Origin: RGIG2206 sp045577615
GTDB taxonomy: Bacteria > Bacillota > Clostridia > Oscillospirales > Acutalibacteraceae
NCBI GenBank assembly: GCA_045577615.1
Contig: JAZNIT010000020.1
Coordinates: forward strand, 1-23,598
DNA: 23,598 bases
Reading direction: 5' to 3'
Below the pieces are notes generated by a model. The model saw only the letters and a program-made list of their open reading frames with translations. It was not told the DNA's origin and did no database searches. The position numbers and the translations under genes were made by a program. Every line of letters begins with the position of its first letter. Within the stretch, counting starts at the first letter, position 1. This document shows positions 7,053-15,491 of the stretch, one piece after another.

Positions 7053-7817
7053 TTAGTGCTTTTGCTGTTTAAGCCAAATTTTCATAACCATAGAATGGGG
7101 CAGCAGTTTAACAAGCAAAACCTGAGCCTTAACCCTGAAGCCGTGAATAGATACATCCTTGCCTTTTTTCATATCCTTAAGGGCGGTCTTGATAACGTCC
7201 TTAGACTCGTAGATTTTGTTGTAATAGGTCACAGCGTTGTTGTCGGTAGCGGTAGCGTGGTCAAAAAATTCAGTTCTTACCCAACCGGGACAAACGGCCA
7301 TAACCTTAATTTTGCGGTCTTTTAGCTCGGCGTTAAGACCCCTCGAATAGCTTAGCACAAAGGACTTGCTCGCTGCATACACATTAAGATAGGGCACAGG
7401 CTGAAAGGATGACAGGGAGCACAACTGATAAATCTCGCCGCCTTCGCCCATATATGGCAGGGTATACTCGGTCATAGCAACAAGTGCCTTGCTGTTAAGG
7501 TCAATCATACCCATAGCGTCGTCAATATCCACGTCCTTGTAGGTGCCGAACCGACCGAATCCACTGCAGTTAACAAGCACGGCAACGTCGGGATTTTCGC
7601 TTTCAAGCAACGCCTTATAGCTCAATAGACAGTCCTTATCGGTAAGGTCCAGAGAGATGGGGCGAATAACCTCACCAAACTCCTCCTTCAGCGCCTCAAG
7701 ACGGCTTGTTCTTCGGGCAATAACCCAGATTTGTTCAAACTTATTTTGCTTGGCAAGGGCTTCGGCAAAATCCTTGCCCATACCCGAGCTTGCGCCGGTA
7801 ACAATAGCAATTCTCAT
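7053..7817 (-). CDS. Short-chain dehydrogenase/reductase (SDR)
   Basis: 254 aa, standard for classical SDRs. Cofactor loop TGASSGMG at residues 7-14, an RRTSR segment after beta-2 that suggests NADP(H) preference, NCSG in place of NNAG (~residue 83), and catalytic Ser and YAASK (Tyr/Lys, ~146-150). A C-terminal hydrophobic/basic region may associate with membrane. Substrate unknown. It lies 18 nt downstream of the XRE gene and 17 nt before the DUF362 gene, within the six-gene operon. GGAGAG ribosome binding site. Confidence 0.92.
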   Translation of the reverse strand: MRIAIVTGASSGMGKDFAEALAKQNKFEQIWVIARRTSRLEALKEEFGEVIRPISLDLTDKDCLLSYKALLESENPDVAVLVNCSGFGRFGTYKDVDIDDAMGMIDLNSKALVAMTEYTLPYMGEGGEIYQLCSLSSFQPVPYLNVYAASKSFVLSYSRGLNAELKDRKIKVMAVCPGWVRTEFFDHATATDNNAVTYYNKIYESKDVIKTALKDMKKGKDVSIHGFRVKAQVLLVKLLPHSMVMKIWLKQQKH

Positions 7818-7835
7818 CTTAACTCTCCTTTTGAG

Positions 7836-8513
7836 TTACTGATTTTTTGTGTTTTTAATTCTTTCTTCAACCATAGCAACAAGGCTGAGCAGAGCAGGAG
7901 CATACATAGGATACTTTTCTGTCAAGCGGTCGGGAGATACGGCAACGGGGGTTTTCGTATCGCCGTCAAGGCGCTGATTACGTGCAACATTGATGGCATT
8001 TGCCTCGCAAACCGATGTAACTCCGCCCGTCAATGCACAATAGTTGTAGGATGGCAGGGTAAACATATTTTTTGGGTTGGATTTATCGGTTACGTGCAAA
8101 ATTCGCAACACGCGATAAATGGCTGTCATCAAAACGGTGGAGCAATCGTCGGAAATTTCCTTGTTGCCAACCTCCATAAGCAGAGAAAAAATAAGGTTTA
8201 AAGAGTTAACCGTCAACCTTTTTTCAAGCAACAACTCACCCGAGGCAGCACCCTCACCGCCTGAATAGGCAGGCAGGTCTGCCAGAGTAACAAAGTTACC
8301 CGAGCGGTCGGCGGTACGACCCAAAAGATAGTCACAGCTCACCTTGTAATAGTCGGCGGCGGTGCACAAAAAATCAAGGCCGCACTCACGCTTGCCGTTT
8401 TCATAGTGAGAAAGCAGTGCCTGAGAAATTCCCAGGGCTTCGCTGGCTTCTTTTTGAGATAGGTTGCGCTCTTTTCTTAACAAGGTTAAAACACGTGCAA
8501 AATCCTGACTCAT
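7836..8513 (-). CDS. XRE-family transcriptional regulator
   Basis: 225 aa. The N-terminal XRE HTH spans ~5-66 (LLRKERNLSQKEASEALGIS, then QALLSHYENGKRECGLDFLCTAADYYKVSCDYLLGR). The remaining ~150 aa are soluble and mostly helical; I do not recognise the domain, and there is no membrane segment, unlike the other XRE proteins here. Its start overlaps the DUF1294 stop by 4 nt, so translation is coupled. It probably regulates its own operon; the palindrome at 9538-9573 is a candidate target. Confidence 0.88.
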   Translation of the reverse strand: MSQDFARVLTLLRKERNLSQKEASEALGISQALLSHYENGKRECGLDFLCTAADYYKVSCDYLLGRTADRSGNFVTLADLPAYSGGEGAASGELLLEKRLTVNSLNLIFSLLMEVGNKEISDDCSTVLMTAIYRVLRILHVTDKSNPKNMFTLPSYNYCALTGGVTSVCEANAINVARNQRLDGDTKTPVAVSPDRLTEKYPMYAPALLSLVAMVEERIKNTKNQ

Positions 8514-8794
8514 AAAACCACTCCTTGCCTGTTCAAAAGATAAATAATGCCGATTTGCAGGGCAATAATTATGGGTATGCCCAGCATAAACTTCGGCTTT
8601 TGGGTTTTGTGTCTGATAATATGCATTGTCAGCAGCATGGCAACGCTTCCACCAAGCATTGAAAGGGTGATAAGGGTCCTTTCGGGTATGCGATTTTGGC
8701 TGTTGCCTGTAACAGCGCGGTGCTTGTCAACAACGGTGACAACAAGACTGATGATGCTTATCGCCCATAAGTATATGGTGACAATTAAATTCAT
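8510..8794 (-). CDS. DUF1294 membrane protein
   Basis: 94 aa. Matches DUF1294 by the pattern DKHRAV, RIPERTLITLSMLGGSVAMLLTM and RHKTQKPKFMLGIP. Three to four hydrophobic helices. Function of the family is unknown. It overlaps both neighbours by 4 nt (ATGA), so it is translationally coupled within the operon. Confidence 0.9.
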   Translation of the reverse strand: MNLIVTIYLWAISIISLVVTVVDKHRAVTGNSQNRIPERTLITLSMLGGSVAMLLTMHIIRHKTQKPKFMLGIPIIIALQIGIIYLLNRQGVVL

Positions 8795-9000
8795 AGTTCC
8801 ACCTCAAAAGTCTTTTTGCAACCGGTGCACAGAGCAAAGTTTTTGTTATGTATTTCTTTCAGCCGAATAGAATTTATATATAGAGAGGTATCGCTTTTAA
8901 ACAAATTCATTTCGCCTTCTTGCTTGCAAAAGGGACAAACGGCTTGGATTTTGCCCTCTTCCTCACAGTATGAATCAACAGTAGGTTTAATTAACATCAA
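8791..9000 (-). CDS. Small zinc-ribbon protein
   Basis: 69 aa. Cys22/Cys25 (CPFC) and Cys58/Cys61 (CTGC) form a four-cysteine zinc ribbon; Cys12 is extra. No membrane helix. The 4-nt overlaps with the hydrolase gene upstream and DUF1294 downstream show it is a real operon member. Specific role unknown. Confidence 0.8.
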   Translation of the reverse strand: MMLIKPTVDSYCEEEGKIQAVCPFCKQEGEMNLFKSDTSLYINSIRLKEIHNKNFALCTGCKKTFEVEL

Positions 9001-9518
9001 AGCACCTCAATGTGAAGATTTCTCATAATGTCAAAACATTTTTGCTCCATCTCAGGGTCATGAGAGGCCACGCATTTTGAATCAACAACAATTTGACAAT
9101 CGGGAGCGGCCGACTTAGCCATAACTGCATTTGACAAAACGCATATGTTGCTCACAACGCCTGCAAGTTCAATGGTTTTGTACTTGTTTGCGGCAATATA
9201 GTTTGCCAACTCCAAAGAGGGGAAGGTAGGCTTTTCAAATGCCTTTTTGCCCTCTGCAAGACGGGCAACCTTGCCAAAAAGCTGCCAACCGGGCGTACCC
9301 TTGATGCAGTGCTTGACGGGCAGATGCTTGCCTTCGTTGGTAAAGAGGTATTTTTGCTCGTGGGTGTCAAGGGTAAAAACAACCTCGTCACTCTCGCGAA
9401 GGTATTGATTGATTTTGTTGCAAATGCTGTCTTCAATAGCCTTTGCTGCCTCAAAGCCGAGAGCACCGTCAACGAAATCCTTTTGATAATCAACAACGAT
9501 TAAAAGCCTATTTGCCAT
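8997..9518 (-). CDS. Nicotinamidase/isochorismatase-family cysteine hydrolase
   Basis: 173 aa. Nicotinamidase-type features: catalytic Asp10 in VVDYQKDF, metal-site residues in LDTHEQ and KHLPVKHC, the GTPGW motif, and catalytic Cys126 in GVVSNICVLSNAV. The family includes nicotinamide deamidases (NAD salvage) and other small amidases. Nicotinamide is the likeliest substrate given the DTH and GTPGW motifs, but this is inferred. It is the first gene of the six-gene operon, with a consensus promoter and GGAGG site. Confidence 0.88.
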   Translation of the reverse strand: MANRLLIVVDYQKDFVDGALGFEAAKAIEDSICNKINQYLRESDEVVFTLDTHEQKYLFTNEGKHLPVKHCIKGTPGWQLFGKVARLAEGKKAFEKPTFPSLELANYIAANKYKTIELAGVVSNICVLSNAVMAKSAAPDCQIVVDSKCVASHDPEMEQKCFDIMRNLHIEVL

Positions 9519-9537
9519 ATTATAACCTCCGAATTAT

Positions 9538-9573
9538 ACTGTTAGTAATATTTTAAACTAAAATTATAACAGT
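9538..9573. promoter_or_regulatory. Inverted repeat across the hydrolase-operon promoter
   Basis: ACTGTTA (9538-9544) and TAACAGT (9567-9573) are perfect 7-bp arms about 22 bp apart. They enclose the -10 box and reach the edge of the -35 box. The position is typical of a repressor operator. The operon's own XRE protein is the obvious candidate ligand, by inference. Confidence 0.5.
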
Positions 9574-9578
9574 GTCAA
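9550..9578 (-). promoter_or_regulatory. Promoter of nicotinamidase-to-DUF362 operon
   Basis: Minus strand: TTGACA (9578-9573), 17-bp spacer, TAAAAT (9555-9550). Confidence 0.8.
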
Positions 9579-9610
9579 TAATTTACAGTATGGAAATTAT
9601 ACCATTTGTG

Positions 9611-9639
9611 TTGAATTGTTGTAAAAAATGCTATATAAT
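9611..9639 (+). promoter_or_regulatory. Promoter of GHL10/amidase pair
   Basis: TTGAAT (9611-9616), 17-bp spacer, TATAAT (9634-9639). It is divergent from the hydrolase operon promoter. Confidence 0.8.
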
Positions 9640-9671
9640 GAAAAAAGTTTATCAAAAAAAGGAGAAGAGCT

Positions 9672-10961
9672 GTGAATATAAAAAACTTCTGCAGAATATT
9701 GTCGGCTCTTCTGGTCTTTCTTGTAATGAGCGGCTGCGCCACCTATACGGGCAGCCCGGTACTATCCGAAAAAACGAGCTCAACCTCGTCTTCGCCCTCA
9801 TCAAAGCTTGAAAACCTTTCAACAGCCAAGCCTGCTTTTATTGACGGTCAACTTCGCGGAATGTGGTTTTCCTACTACGAGCTTGGCCAGCTGTTCAGAT
9901 CTAAACAAGGCTTCGCCGCCGCCTTTAACGAGGCATTGGATAAGTGCCTTGAATATGGCATAAACAACGTCTACGTTCACGTGCGCAGCCACTGCGATGC
10001 CTACTATAAGTCAGAGATTTTTCCTTGGTCGGCATATCTTACCGACACCCAAGGTGTCGACCCACAGATTGACCCCTTGCAAATTATGATAGATGCAGCC
10101 CATAGCAGAGGTATTAAAATCCACGGGTGGATAAATCCTTACAGGGTATCTTTGTCCTCAACCGACCTGAGTTTGCTTGCCGACAATAACCCTGCCAAAA
10201 TCTGGCTTACCGATGACAATGCCACCAACGACAACTGGGTGGCAGAGTGGGAGGGCGGACTATATCTCAGCCCTGCAGAGGTGCAGGTAACCCAGCTTAT
10301 CGCCTCAGGTGTGCGAGAGATAGTTACCAATTACGATGTTGACGGCATACATTTTGACGACTATTTTTATCCAACTACTGAAGAGATATTTGACGAGGCG
10401 CAGTATGCCTTATATCGAACTCAGGTGAGCGGCGTTCCGTTAGAGCTTGAGCAATGGCGCCGCGCCAATGTTAATGCAATGGTCAACACCGTTTATAATG
10501 CTGTCAAGGCTATCAAGCCCGAGTGCATTTTTGGCATCAGCCCCATGGCATCCATCGAGAACAATTACCACACGGTTTATGCCGATATTGCCGCCTGGCT
10601 TGAGGGCGGATATGTGGATTACGTTATGCCGCAGCTTTATTTCGGATTTGAATATCCACAAGAAAAGTCGCGCTTCGACAACCTGCTCAACGAGTGGAGC
10701 GAGCTTTTCAAAACCACCAACGCCAAGCTTTATATAGGTCTCGGCGCCTACCGAATCGGTTCTACCGATCGGGATAATATCGAGTGGAGCGAGCATGACG
10801 ATATTCTTGCCCGCCAAGCCGAACTGATTAACAAATCCCCACAGGTATCGGGGTGGGTTATGTACTCCTACTCAAGTTTTTTTGCCGATGACGAGTTAAC
10901 TGCAACCCAACGGCAAAACTTCATACATAGCGTAAAAATAATTCAAAACGACGGAGAATAA
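9672..10961 (+). CDS. GHL10-family (DUF187) glycoside-hydrolase-like lipoprotein
   Basis: 429 aa. Start is GTG at 9672 with AGGAGAAG upstream. An N-terminal lipoprotein signal ends at the lipobox Cys in VMSGCA (~residue 22), followed by a Ser-rich linker. The GHL10 TIM-barrel begins at LRGMWFSYYE; motifs HGWINPYRVS, VDGIHFDDYFYP (residues 223-234, with candidate acid residues Asp229/Asp230) and VMPQLYFGFEYP are all present. These enzymes are thought to act on wall or surface polysaccharide; the exact bond is unknown. It ends one nucleotide before the amidase fusion gene, so the two form an operon. Confidence 0.92.
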   Translation: MNIKNFCRILSALLVFLVMSGCATYTGSPVLSEKTSSTSSSPSSKLENLSTAKPAFIDGQLRGMWFSYYELGQLFRSKQGFAAAFNEALDKCLEYGINNVYVHVRSHCDAYYKSEIFPWSAYLTDTQGVDPQIDPLQIMIDAAHSRGIKIHGWINPYRVSLSSTDLSLLADNNPAKIWLTDDNATNDNWVAEWEGGLYLSPAEVQVTQLIASGVREIVTNYDVDGIHFDDYFYPTTEEIFDEAQYALYRTQVSGVPLELEQWRRANVNAMVNTVYNAVKAIKPECIFGISPMASIENNYHTVYADIAAWLEGGYVDYVMPQLYFGFEYPQEKSRFDNLLNEWSELFKTTNAKLYIGLGAYRIGSTDRDNIEWSEHDDILARQAELINKSPQVSGWVMYSYSSFFADDELTATQRQNFIHSVKIIQNDGE

Positions 10962-10962
10962 A

Positions 10963-13836
10963 ATGTTTTTTAAAAGCAAAAAGAACTTAATAATTATTGC
11001 CTCGTTGCTGACAGTGGCTGTTATACTGTCGGTGATTTCCATTCTGCTTTTTGGCGGCAAGGATTCAGATCCTGCCAAGGATGTGCCCACATCAGCCGAC
11101 AAAATTCAGGTGCCCGAAATTCCCGACACCTCAGCACCTCAGGCTGTAATGGGCGGATATATGACCGCAGGGGTTGATTTTCAGCTTGGCGATGAGGCCA
11201 AGACTCAAATCGACACCCATATAAAAGCCTTGTCAGAAAACGGGTTCAACTGCATAATTGTACCTGTTCATACCGAGAGAGGTGCTCTTTATAACAGCGG
11301 TCGTTTTGCAAAGACTGGGGATGACAGCCTGCTTTCATACATAGTAACTGCTGCTCATAAGCAGGGCATCATCGTCTATGCAAGCATAGATCCTACAAAA
11401 TCCCCCAAAGGCAGTTACGATATAGGGGATAAGAGCAGCCTCACTGCCGCCGCAGCCGAGATGAGCAACCTTTGCGCCGACGGTGTTGACGGCATTGTTT
11501 TACAGTACCCCACTTTAGAGGATAACCCCACCTATGCCACTTATTTGCAGTCAGGCAGCGGCGAGGGATATGATAGCTACAAAGAGCAAACCCTCTTTAA
11601 TTTTGTGCGAAACCTCTGCAGCGAGGTGCGCAAGTCGGGTTATGGAGTCTGCATTGGCATAAGCCTGCCCTCACAAAATTACGAGTTGGCTCAAAATTGG
11701 GCTAACCGCAACGCCATCGACTTTGCCATAGTAACCCATATGCCTCAAATGGCGGAGGGTGACGAGGGCTATCAAGCGTCCGCTTTGAAATGGATAGACG
11801 GATTTAAGGGTCTCAAGCCCATTTACTTTATGCTTAACACCCAAGGTGAGGCATCTCAATATGTCGCCTCCTTGCAAGGTGAACACTATGTTTCTTTGGG
11901 TAATAACGGAATGGTTGCCGACTCTCTTTCGGCATTGTGGGGCTATGAGCAGCTTACCAACTTTATGAAAAGCGTTCAGGATGAAAGCTTCGGTATTCGC
12001 AACCTGACAATAACCTCGCCTTCGTCCAACAACTTCGTTACCTATAGCGAAACGGTCAGCTTTATCGGCGCATCCGACCCCAATCACCCCCTTATTGTCA
12101 ACGGCAAAGAGGTTGAGCGTACCGACACGGGATATTTTTCTATGGATTTGCGGCTTTCGGCCGGCAAAAACACCTTTACCTTTGAGCACAAGGGCAACAA
12201 GCAGACCTATACTATCGAATATCAGAATATAAACCTGCGCTCCATTTATCCTTCAAGTGAGCAATGGTGCGACGGTGATGTTGAGATAACAGTCAGCGCT
12301 GTGGCCAAAAACGGAGCAGAGCTGTGGGCACGCATCGGTGACGAGGTCAAAAAGATGAATGTCACAGGCGGTGCAACCAACGATAAGGCAGATGTTTTTG
12401 CCACCTACACGGCCACCTTTGTAACTCCAAAGGCGCAGGATGTACCTGTTGAGATGGGCACTCTCATCGTCACATCAAAGCTTGGCGACAACGAAGAAAC
12501 CAAGTCGGGCGGACGATTGGTCGTGCGCGCTGTCAAGAACGAAAATGACGAGCTTATTTCCCGTCCTGCACATGACGTGTATGAAAGCGGCTACGGAATA
12601 ATCGTGGGCGAGGGCGACCGCTATGTAGCAGAGGTCACCGTATCCCAAACCGAAACTCTTGATATAATCGATCCCATCGACGAGCGAAGCCGCCCCACCA
12701 ACGCATATTTGCCTCAGGGCACGGTGGACTATTGCTCCGATAAGGATGCTGTTTTCTTCAATCCTGAAAGCGGCAACGACAATAAATTCCGCAATCTTGA
12801 TTATGGCAAGCGTGTCTATTCCGACACCAATATCAAAATTTTCAAGGCCACCTTGCCCGAAACCAACACAATTACAGCCGTAGATACCACCAATAACGGC
12901 CGCCACACCGTCGTTACCTTCGACACCGCGTGGAAGGCGCCGTTCAACGTCACTCTTGCACCTCAGGAGTACAAGGCTCCCAACCTTACAAGCAGCCGCC
13001 CCGACTACTCGGTCAGCGAGCTTACCTACGAATATCTTGACATCGAGTTTTGCTATACTCAATCAGCTCAGGGCAGAGTAGACGTAACGGGTAGCCCAAT
13101 CTTCAGCCGTGCCGAGTGGGTCAAGGGTAGCAGAGGCTACTATGTTCTTCGCTTGTGGCTCAGAGAAAAGGGCAAGTTCTACGGCTGGACGGCAGAGTAT
13201 AATAAGAACAATCAGCTTCAGTTCTACTTCCTCAATCCCGTTCAGATAACCCCTACAAACAACTATTACGGCTACTCTCTTGAGGGCGTTAAGATAATCA
13301 TCGACGCAGGTCACGGCGGCCCCTCAAGCCCCGGCGCAGTTGGCTCCTCAAAGCAATACACCGAGGCAGTGCTCAATCTAATTTTGGCCCGCAAGCTTCA
13401 GCGTGAGCTTGAATGTCTTGGCGCCACCGTAATAATGACCCGCACAGCCGATACAACTCTGTCCCTTGAAGAGCGCAACCTGATAACCCAAAAAGAAAAG
13501 CCCGACCTGTTTATATCCATTCACCGCAATTCCTCCACGTCGAGCAAATCCCGAGGGTATGAGGATTATTATTTCCACCCCTTCTCAAAGCCGCTGGCAG
13601 AGTCGGTGTATAAGTACAGCGTCAAGGACTTCACCGAGGGCAGAGGTGTGCAGTATTATCCCTTCTACGTAACTAGGGTATCCTGCTGCCCATCCATTCT
13701 CACCGAGAACGGATTTATGTCCAACTCCGCCGATTTGGAAATGATAAAAACCGACTATCACAATGAAAAACTGGCGGTATCAATCCTGCAGGGCATTGTA
13801 GATTATCTTGCCTCTATACGCATCGAAGCAGAATAA
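10963..13836 (+). CDS. Membrane-anchored GHL-like / Amidase_3 fusion (N-acetylmuramoyl-L-alanine amidase)
   Basis: 957 aa. A membrane anchor at ~8-29 is followed by a TIM-barrel-like region (~60-330) similar to the GHL10 protein next door but with Gln181 in VDGIVLQY where that protein has FDD, so probably not catalytic. The middle (~330-770) looks like beta-sandwich/Ig-like modules, starting LTITSPSSNNFVTYSETV. The C-terminal zinc amidase has His784 (DAGHGG), Glu801, His854 (SIHRNS) and Glu915 (TENGFM), all four expected residues. It should cut the MurNAc-L-Ala bond in peptidoglycan outside the cell. Co-transcribed with GHL10, and close to spoIVB, which hints at a spore or sporulation role, unproven. 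Confidence 0.92.
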   Translation: MFFKSKKNLIIIASLLTVAVILSVISILLFGGKDSDPAKDVPTSADKIQVPEIPDTSAPQAVMGGYMTAGVDFQLGDEAKTQIDTHIKALSENGFNCIIVPVHTERGALYNSGRFAKTGDDSLLSYIVTAAHKQGIIVYASIDPTKSPKGSYDIGDKSSLTAAAAEMSNLCADGVDGIVLQYPTLEDNPTYATYLQSGSGEGYDSYKEQTLFNFVRNLCSEVRKSGYGVCIGISLPSQNYELAQNWANRNAIDFAIVTHMPQMAEGDEGYQASALKWIDGFKGLKPIYFMLNTQGEASQYVASLQGEHYVSLGNNGMVADSLSALWGYEQLTNFMKSVQDESFGIRNLTITSPSSNNFVTYSETVSFIGASDPNHPLIVNGKEVERTDTGYFSMDLRLSAGKNTFTFEHKGNKQTYTIEYQNINLRSIYPSSEQWCDGDVEITVSAVAKNGAELWARIGDEVKKMNVTGGATNDKADVFATYTATFVTPKAQDVPVEMGTLIVTSKLGDNEETKSGGRLVVRAVKNENDELISRPAHDVYESGYGIIVGEGDRYVAEVTVSQTETLDIIDPIDERSRPTNAYLPQGTVDYCSDKDAVFFNPESGNDNKFRNLDYGKRVYSDTNIKIFKATLPETNTITAVDTTNNGRHTVVTFDTAWKAPFNVTLAPQEYKAPNLTSSRPDYSVSELTYEYLDIEFCYTQSAQGRVDVTGSPIFSRAEWVKGSRGYYVLRLWLREKGKFYGWTAEYNKNNQLQFYFLNPVQITPTNNYYGYSLEGVKIIIDAGHGGPSSPGAVGSSKQYTEAVLNLILARKLQRELECLGATVIMTRTADTTLSLEERNLITQKEKPDLFISIHRNSSTSSKSRGYEDYYFHPFSKPLAESVYKYSVKDFTEGRGVQYYPFYVTRVSCCPSILTENGFMSNSADLEMIKTDYHNEKLAVSILQGIVDYLASIRIEAE

Positions 13837-13851
13837 TAAACCCACCAAAAA

Positions 13852-13880
13852 GTGGCAAAATATAAACGCACGAATATAAT
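13852..13880 (+). promoter_or_regulatory. Possible promoter of DUF3789 micro-ORF
   Basis: TATAAT (13875-13880) with a weak GTGGCA -35 (13852-13857) at 17-bp spacing. Confidence 0.5.
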
Positions 13881-13908
13881 GTAATAACAAAACTACGGGG
13901 GTGCGCTT

Positions 13909-14010
13909 ATGTTTTGGGTAGGTCTGGCAATAGGCTCAACCGTTGGTGTGGTAGTTATGTGTTTAATGCAAACCGCAGCAACAGATGATAATGAAAAAAG
14001 AGACCGTTAG
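13909..14010 (+). CDS. DUF3789 micro-protein, 33 aa
   Basis: Starts MFWVGLAIGSTVGVVVMC, giving one membrane helix, then a short polar tail ending DNEKRDR. It has a GGGGGTG ribosome binding site and its own strong terminator, whose stem overlaps the stop codon. The size and sequence match DUF3789, a family of ~30-aa Clostridia membrane peptides of unknown function. Confidence 0.75.
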   Translation: MFWVGLAIGSTVGVVVMCLMQTAATDDNEKRDR

Positions 14011-14037
14011 GGGCGCTCCTAACGGCCTCTTTTTTTA
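14000..14037 (+). terminator. Strong intrinsic terminator overlapping DUF3789 stop
   Basis: GAGaCCGTTAGG (14000-14011) pairs with CCTAACGGcCTC (14018-14029), then eight T. The left arm contains the stop codon of the 33-aa gene. Confidence 0.9.
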
Positions 14038-14157
14038 TCAAAATTTTGCAAAAATAATTACAACTGACCAAAATCAAAACAAAAAGGAATAATTTACCGC
14101 AGCGGGAAAATTAAGATTTAATATCACCTTCGACAAAGAGGCAAAATATAATCGGAG

Positions 14158-15351
14158 GTGAAAACTATAAAAAAAGCAATAAAATTTATATTTTCCATTT
14201 GTCTGATTTTTTCAATAACAGCCTTTTCAGCAATAATATATTGCAACTTAAACTATCCCCAAAGCATTTACTCAGCCACCAATAAAAAAATAAAAATCAA
14301 TTCATTTTGCTCAATTTTGCCCGACTCCCAAACCGACTCGTCGGTGATGAAGGTTATGGGCATTCTGCCTGTAAAGGACGTTACCGTATCGGTAGCACCC
14401 ACCGACAACGTAGTGGTCTGCGGCACTCCCTTTGGAGTGATGCTCTACTCACGTGGAGTAATGGTGGTGGGCAGCGCCGCAGTTAACACAAATAAAGGAG
14501 CAGTCAACCCTGCCGCCCAAAGCGGTATAAGGGTAGGGGATATAATAATCTCCATTGACGGTATGGTGGTAAATTCTATTGAAGACGTAACCCGTGTGGT
14601 AAAAAATTCTCAAGGGCAAAAGCTAACCTTTCTGTGTACCCGCGACTCAAACGAATTCACTGCATCGGTCAGTCCCGTAAAGTCGGTTGAAGACAACGCT
14701 TATCACATTGGTTTGTGGGTGCGTGACAGCAGCGCAGGCATCGGCACAATGACCTTTTATGACCCTGCTTTGTCGGTTGGCGTAGGCTTCGGCCATCCCG
14801 TGTGCGATGCGGATACGGGGCAGGTAATACCCTTGTCAAATGGCACTGCAGTTAACGCAACGGTTTACAGCTACCGCAAAGGCGCGGCAGGTAATCCCGG
14901 TGAGCTTTTGGGCGCGCTAAAGATTCGCTCAGTGTTTGGCGAGGTTATAACCAACACCGACAACGGAGTATATTTTGAGTGTGAATATCAGCCCGACGGA
15001 GTGGTAATGTCCATCGCAGGCTGGAACGAGGTGCAAACTGGCACCGCCCAAATTTATACAACAATTAACGGGCAAACTCCCTGTTATTATGATGTGCGAA
15101 TTGACAAAATAAATGCCAATTCCCACACAAAAAATTTAGAACTGACCGTCACCGACGAGGCTCTGCTTGAGCAAACCGGCGGCATTTTGCAGGGTATGAG
15201 CGGAAGTCCTATCATTCAAAACGGAAAACTAATCGGTGCCGTTACCCATGTCCTTCTCGATGACTCCACCAAAGGCTACGCCATATTTGCTGAAAATATG
15301 TTAGAAACTGCTCAAGGGGTGGCAAAAGAAAATTTAAAAGAAGTTTCGTAA
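14158..15351 (+). CDS. spoIVB: SpoIVB intramembrane-signalling serine protease (S55)
   Basis: 397 aa. N-terminal membrane anchor (~8-27), PDZ domain (~80-170, SGIRVGDIIISIDG), then the S55 peptidase with His213 in GFGHPVCD and the nucleophile motif GMSGSPI at ~346-352. In spore formers SpoIVB is secreted from the forespore and triggers pro-sigma-K processing. The start is unclear: GTG at 14158 overlaps the GGAGG site (14154-14158), whereas ATA at 14167 sits 8 nt after it and would give the usual xKKAIKF beginning, so an ATG-to-ATA change or assembly error is possible. I could not place its promoter, expected to be forespore-specific, in 14041-14157. The last 52 codons recur downstream. Confidence 0.95.
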   Translation: MKTIKKAIKFIFSICLIFSITAFSAIIYCNLNYPQSIYSATNKKIKINSFCSILPDSQTDSSVMKVMGILPVKDVTVSVAPTDNVVVCGTPFGVMLYSRGVMVVGSAAVNTNKGAVNPAAQSGIRVGDIIISIDGMVVNSIEDVTRVVKNSQGQKLTFLCTRDSNEFTASVSPVKSVEDNAYHIGLWVRDSSAGIGTMTFYDPALSVGVGFGHPVCDADTGQVIPLSNGTAVNATVYSYRKGAAGNPGELLGALKIRSVFGEVITNTDNGVYFECEYQPDGVVMSIAGWNEVQTGTAQIYTTINGQTPCYYDVRIDKINANSHTKNLELTVTDEALLEQTGGILQGMSGSPIIQNGKLIGAVTHVLLDDSTKGYAIFAENMLETAQGVAKENLKEVS

Positions 15352-15353
15352 AC

Positions 15354-15387
15354 AAAAACGCAGGTCAAGATTTAGACCTGCGTTTTT
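15354..15387 (+). terminator. spoIVB terminator
   Basis: AAAAACGCAGGTC (15354-15366) pairs perfectly with GACCTGCGTTTTT (15375-15387), starting just after the stop codon. Confidence 0.92.
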
Positions 15388-15431
15388 GTTGTAATTTAGG
15401 TAAAGTTCTACCGATATTCGATTTGTAAATA

Positions 15432-15460
15432 TTGATAACAAAAAAATTTTATGATATACT
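15432..15460 (+). promoter_or_regulatory. Cassette 1 promoter
   Basis: TTGATA (15432-15437), 17-bp spacer, TATACT (15455-15460). An open frame from 15432 runs through this promoter, which argues for the later start of the next gene. Confidence 0.8.
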
Positions 15461-15491
15461 TAATTCAAAGATGGTTTTTCGGAGTGGGTTT

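Noticed and set aside
11671..13578. Several 66-195-aa minus-strand open frames
   Set aside because: All antisense to the 957-aa amidase fusion; low-stop composition of the GC-richer gene explains them.
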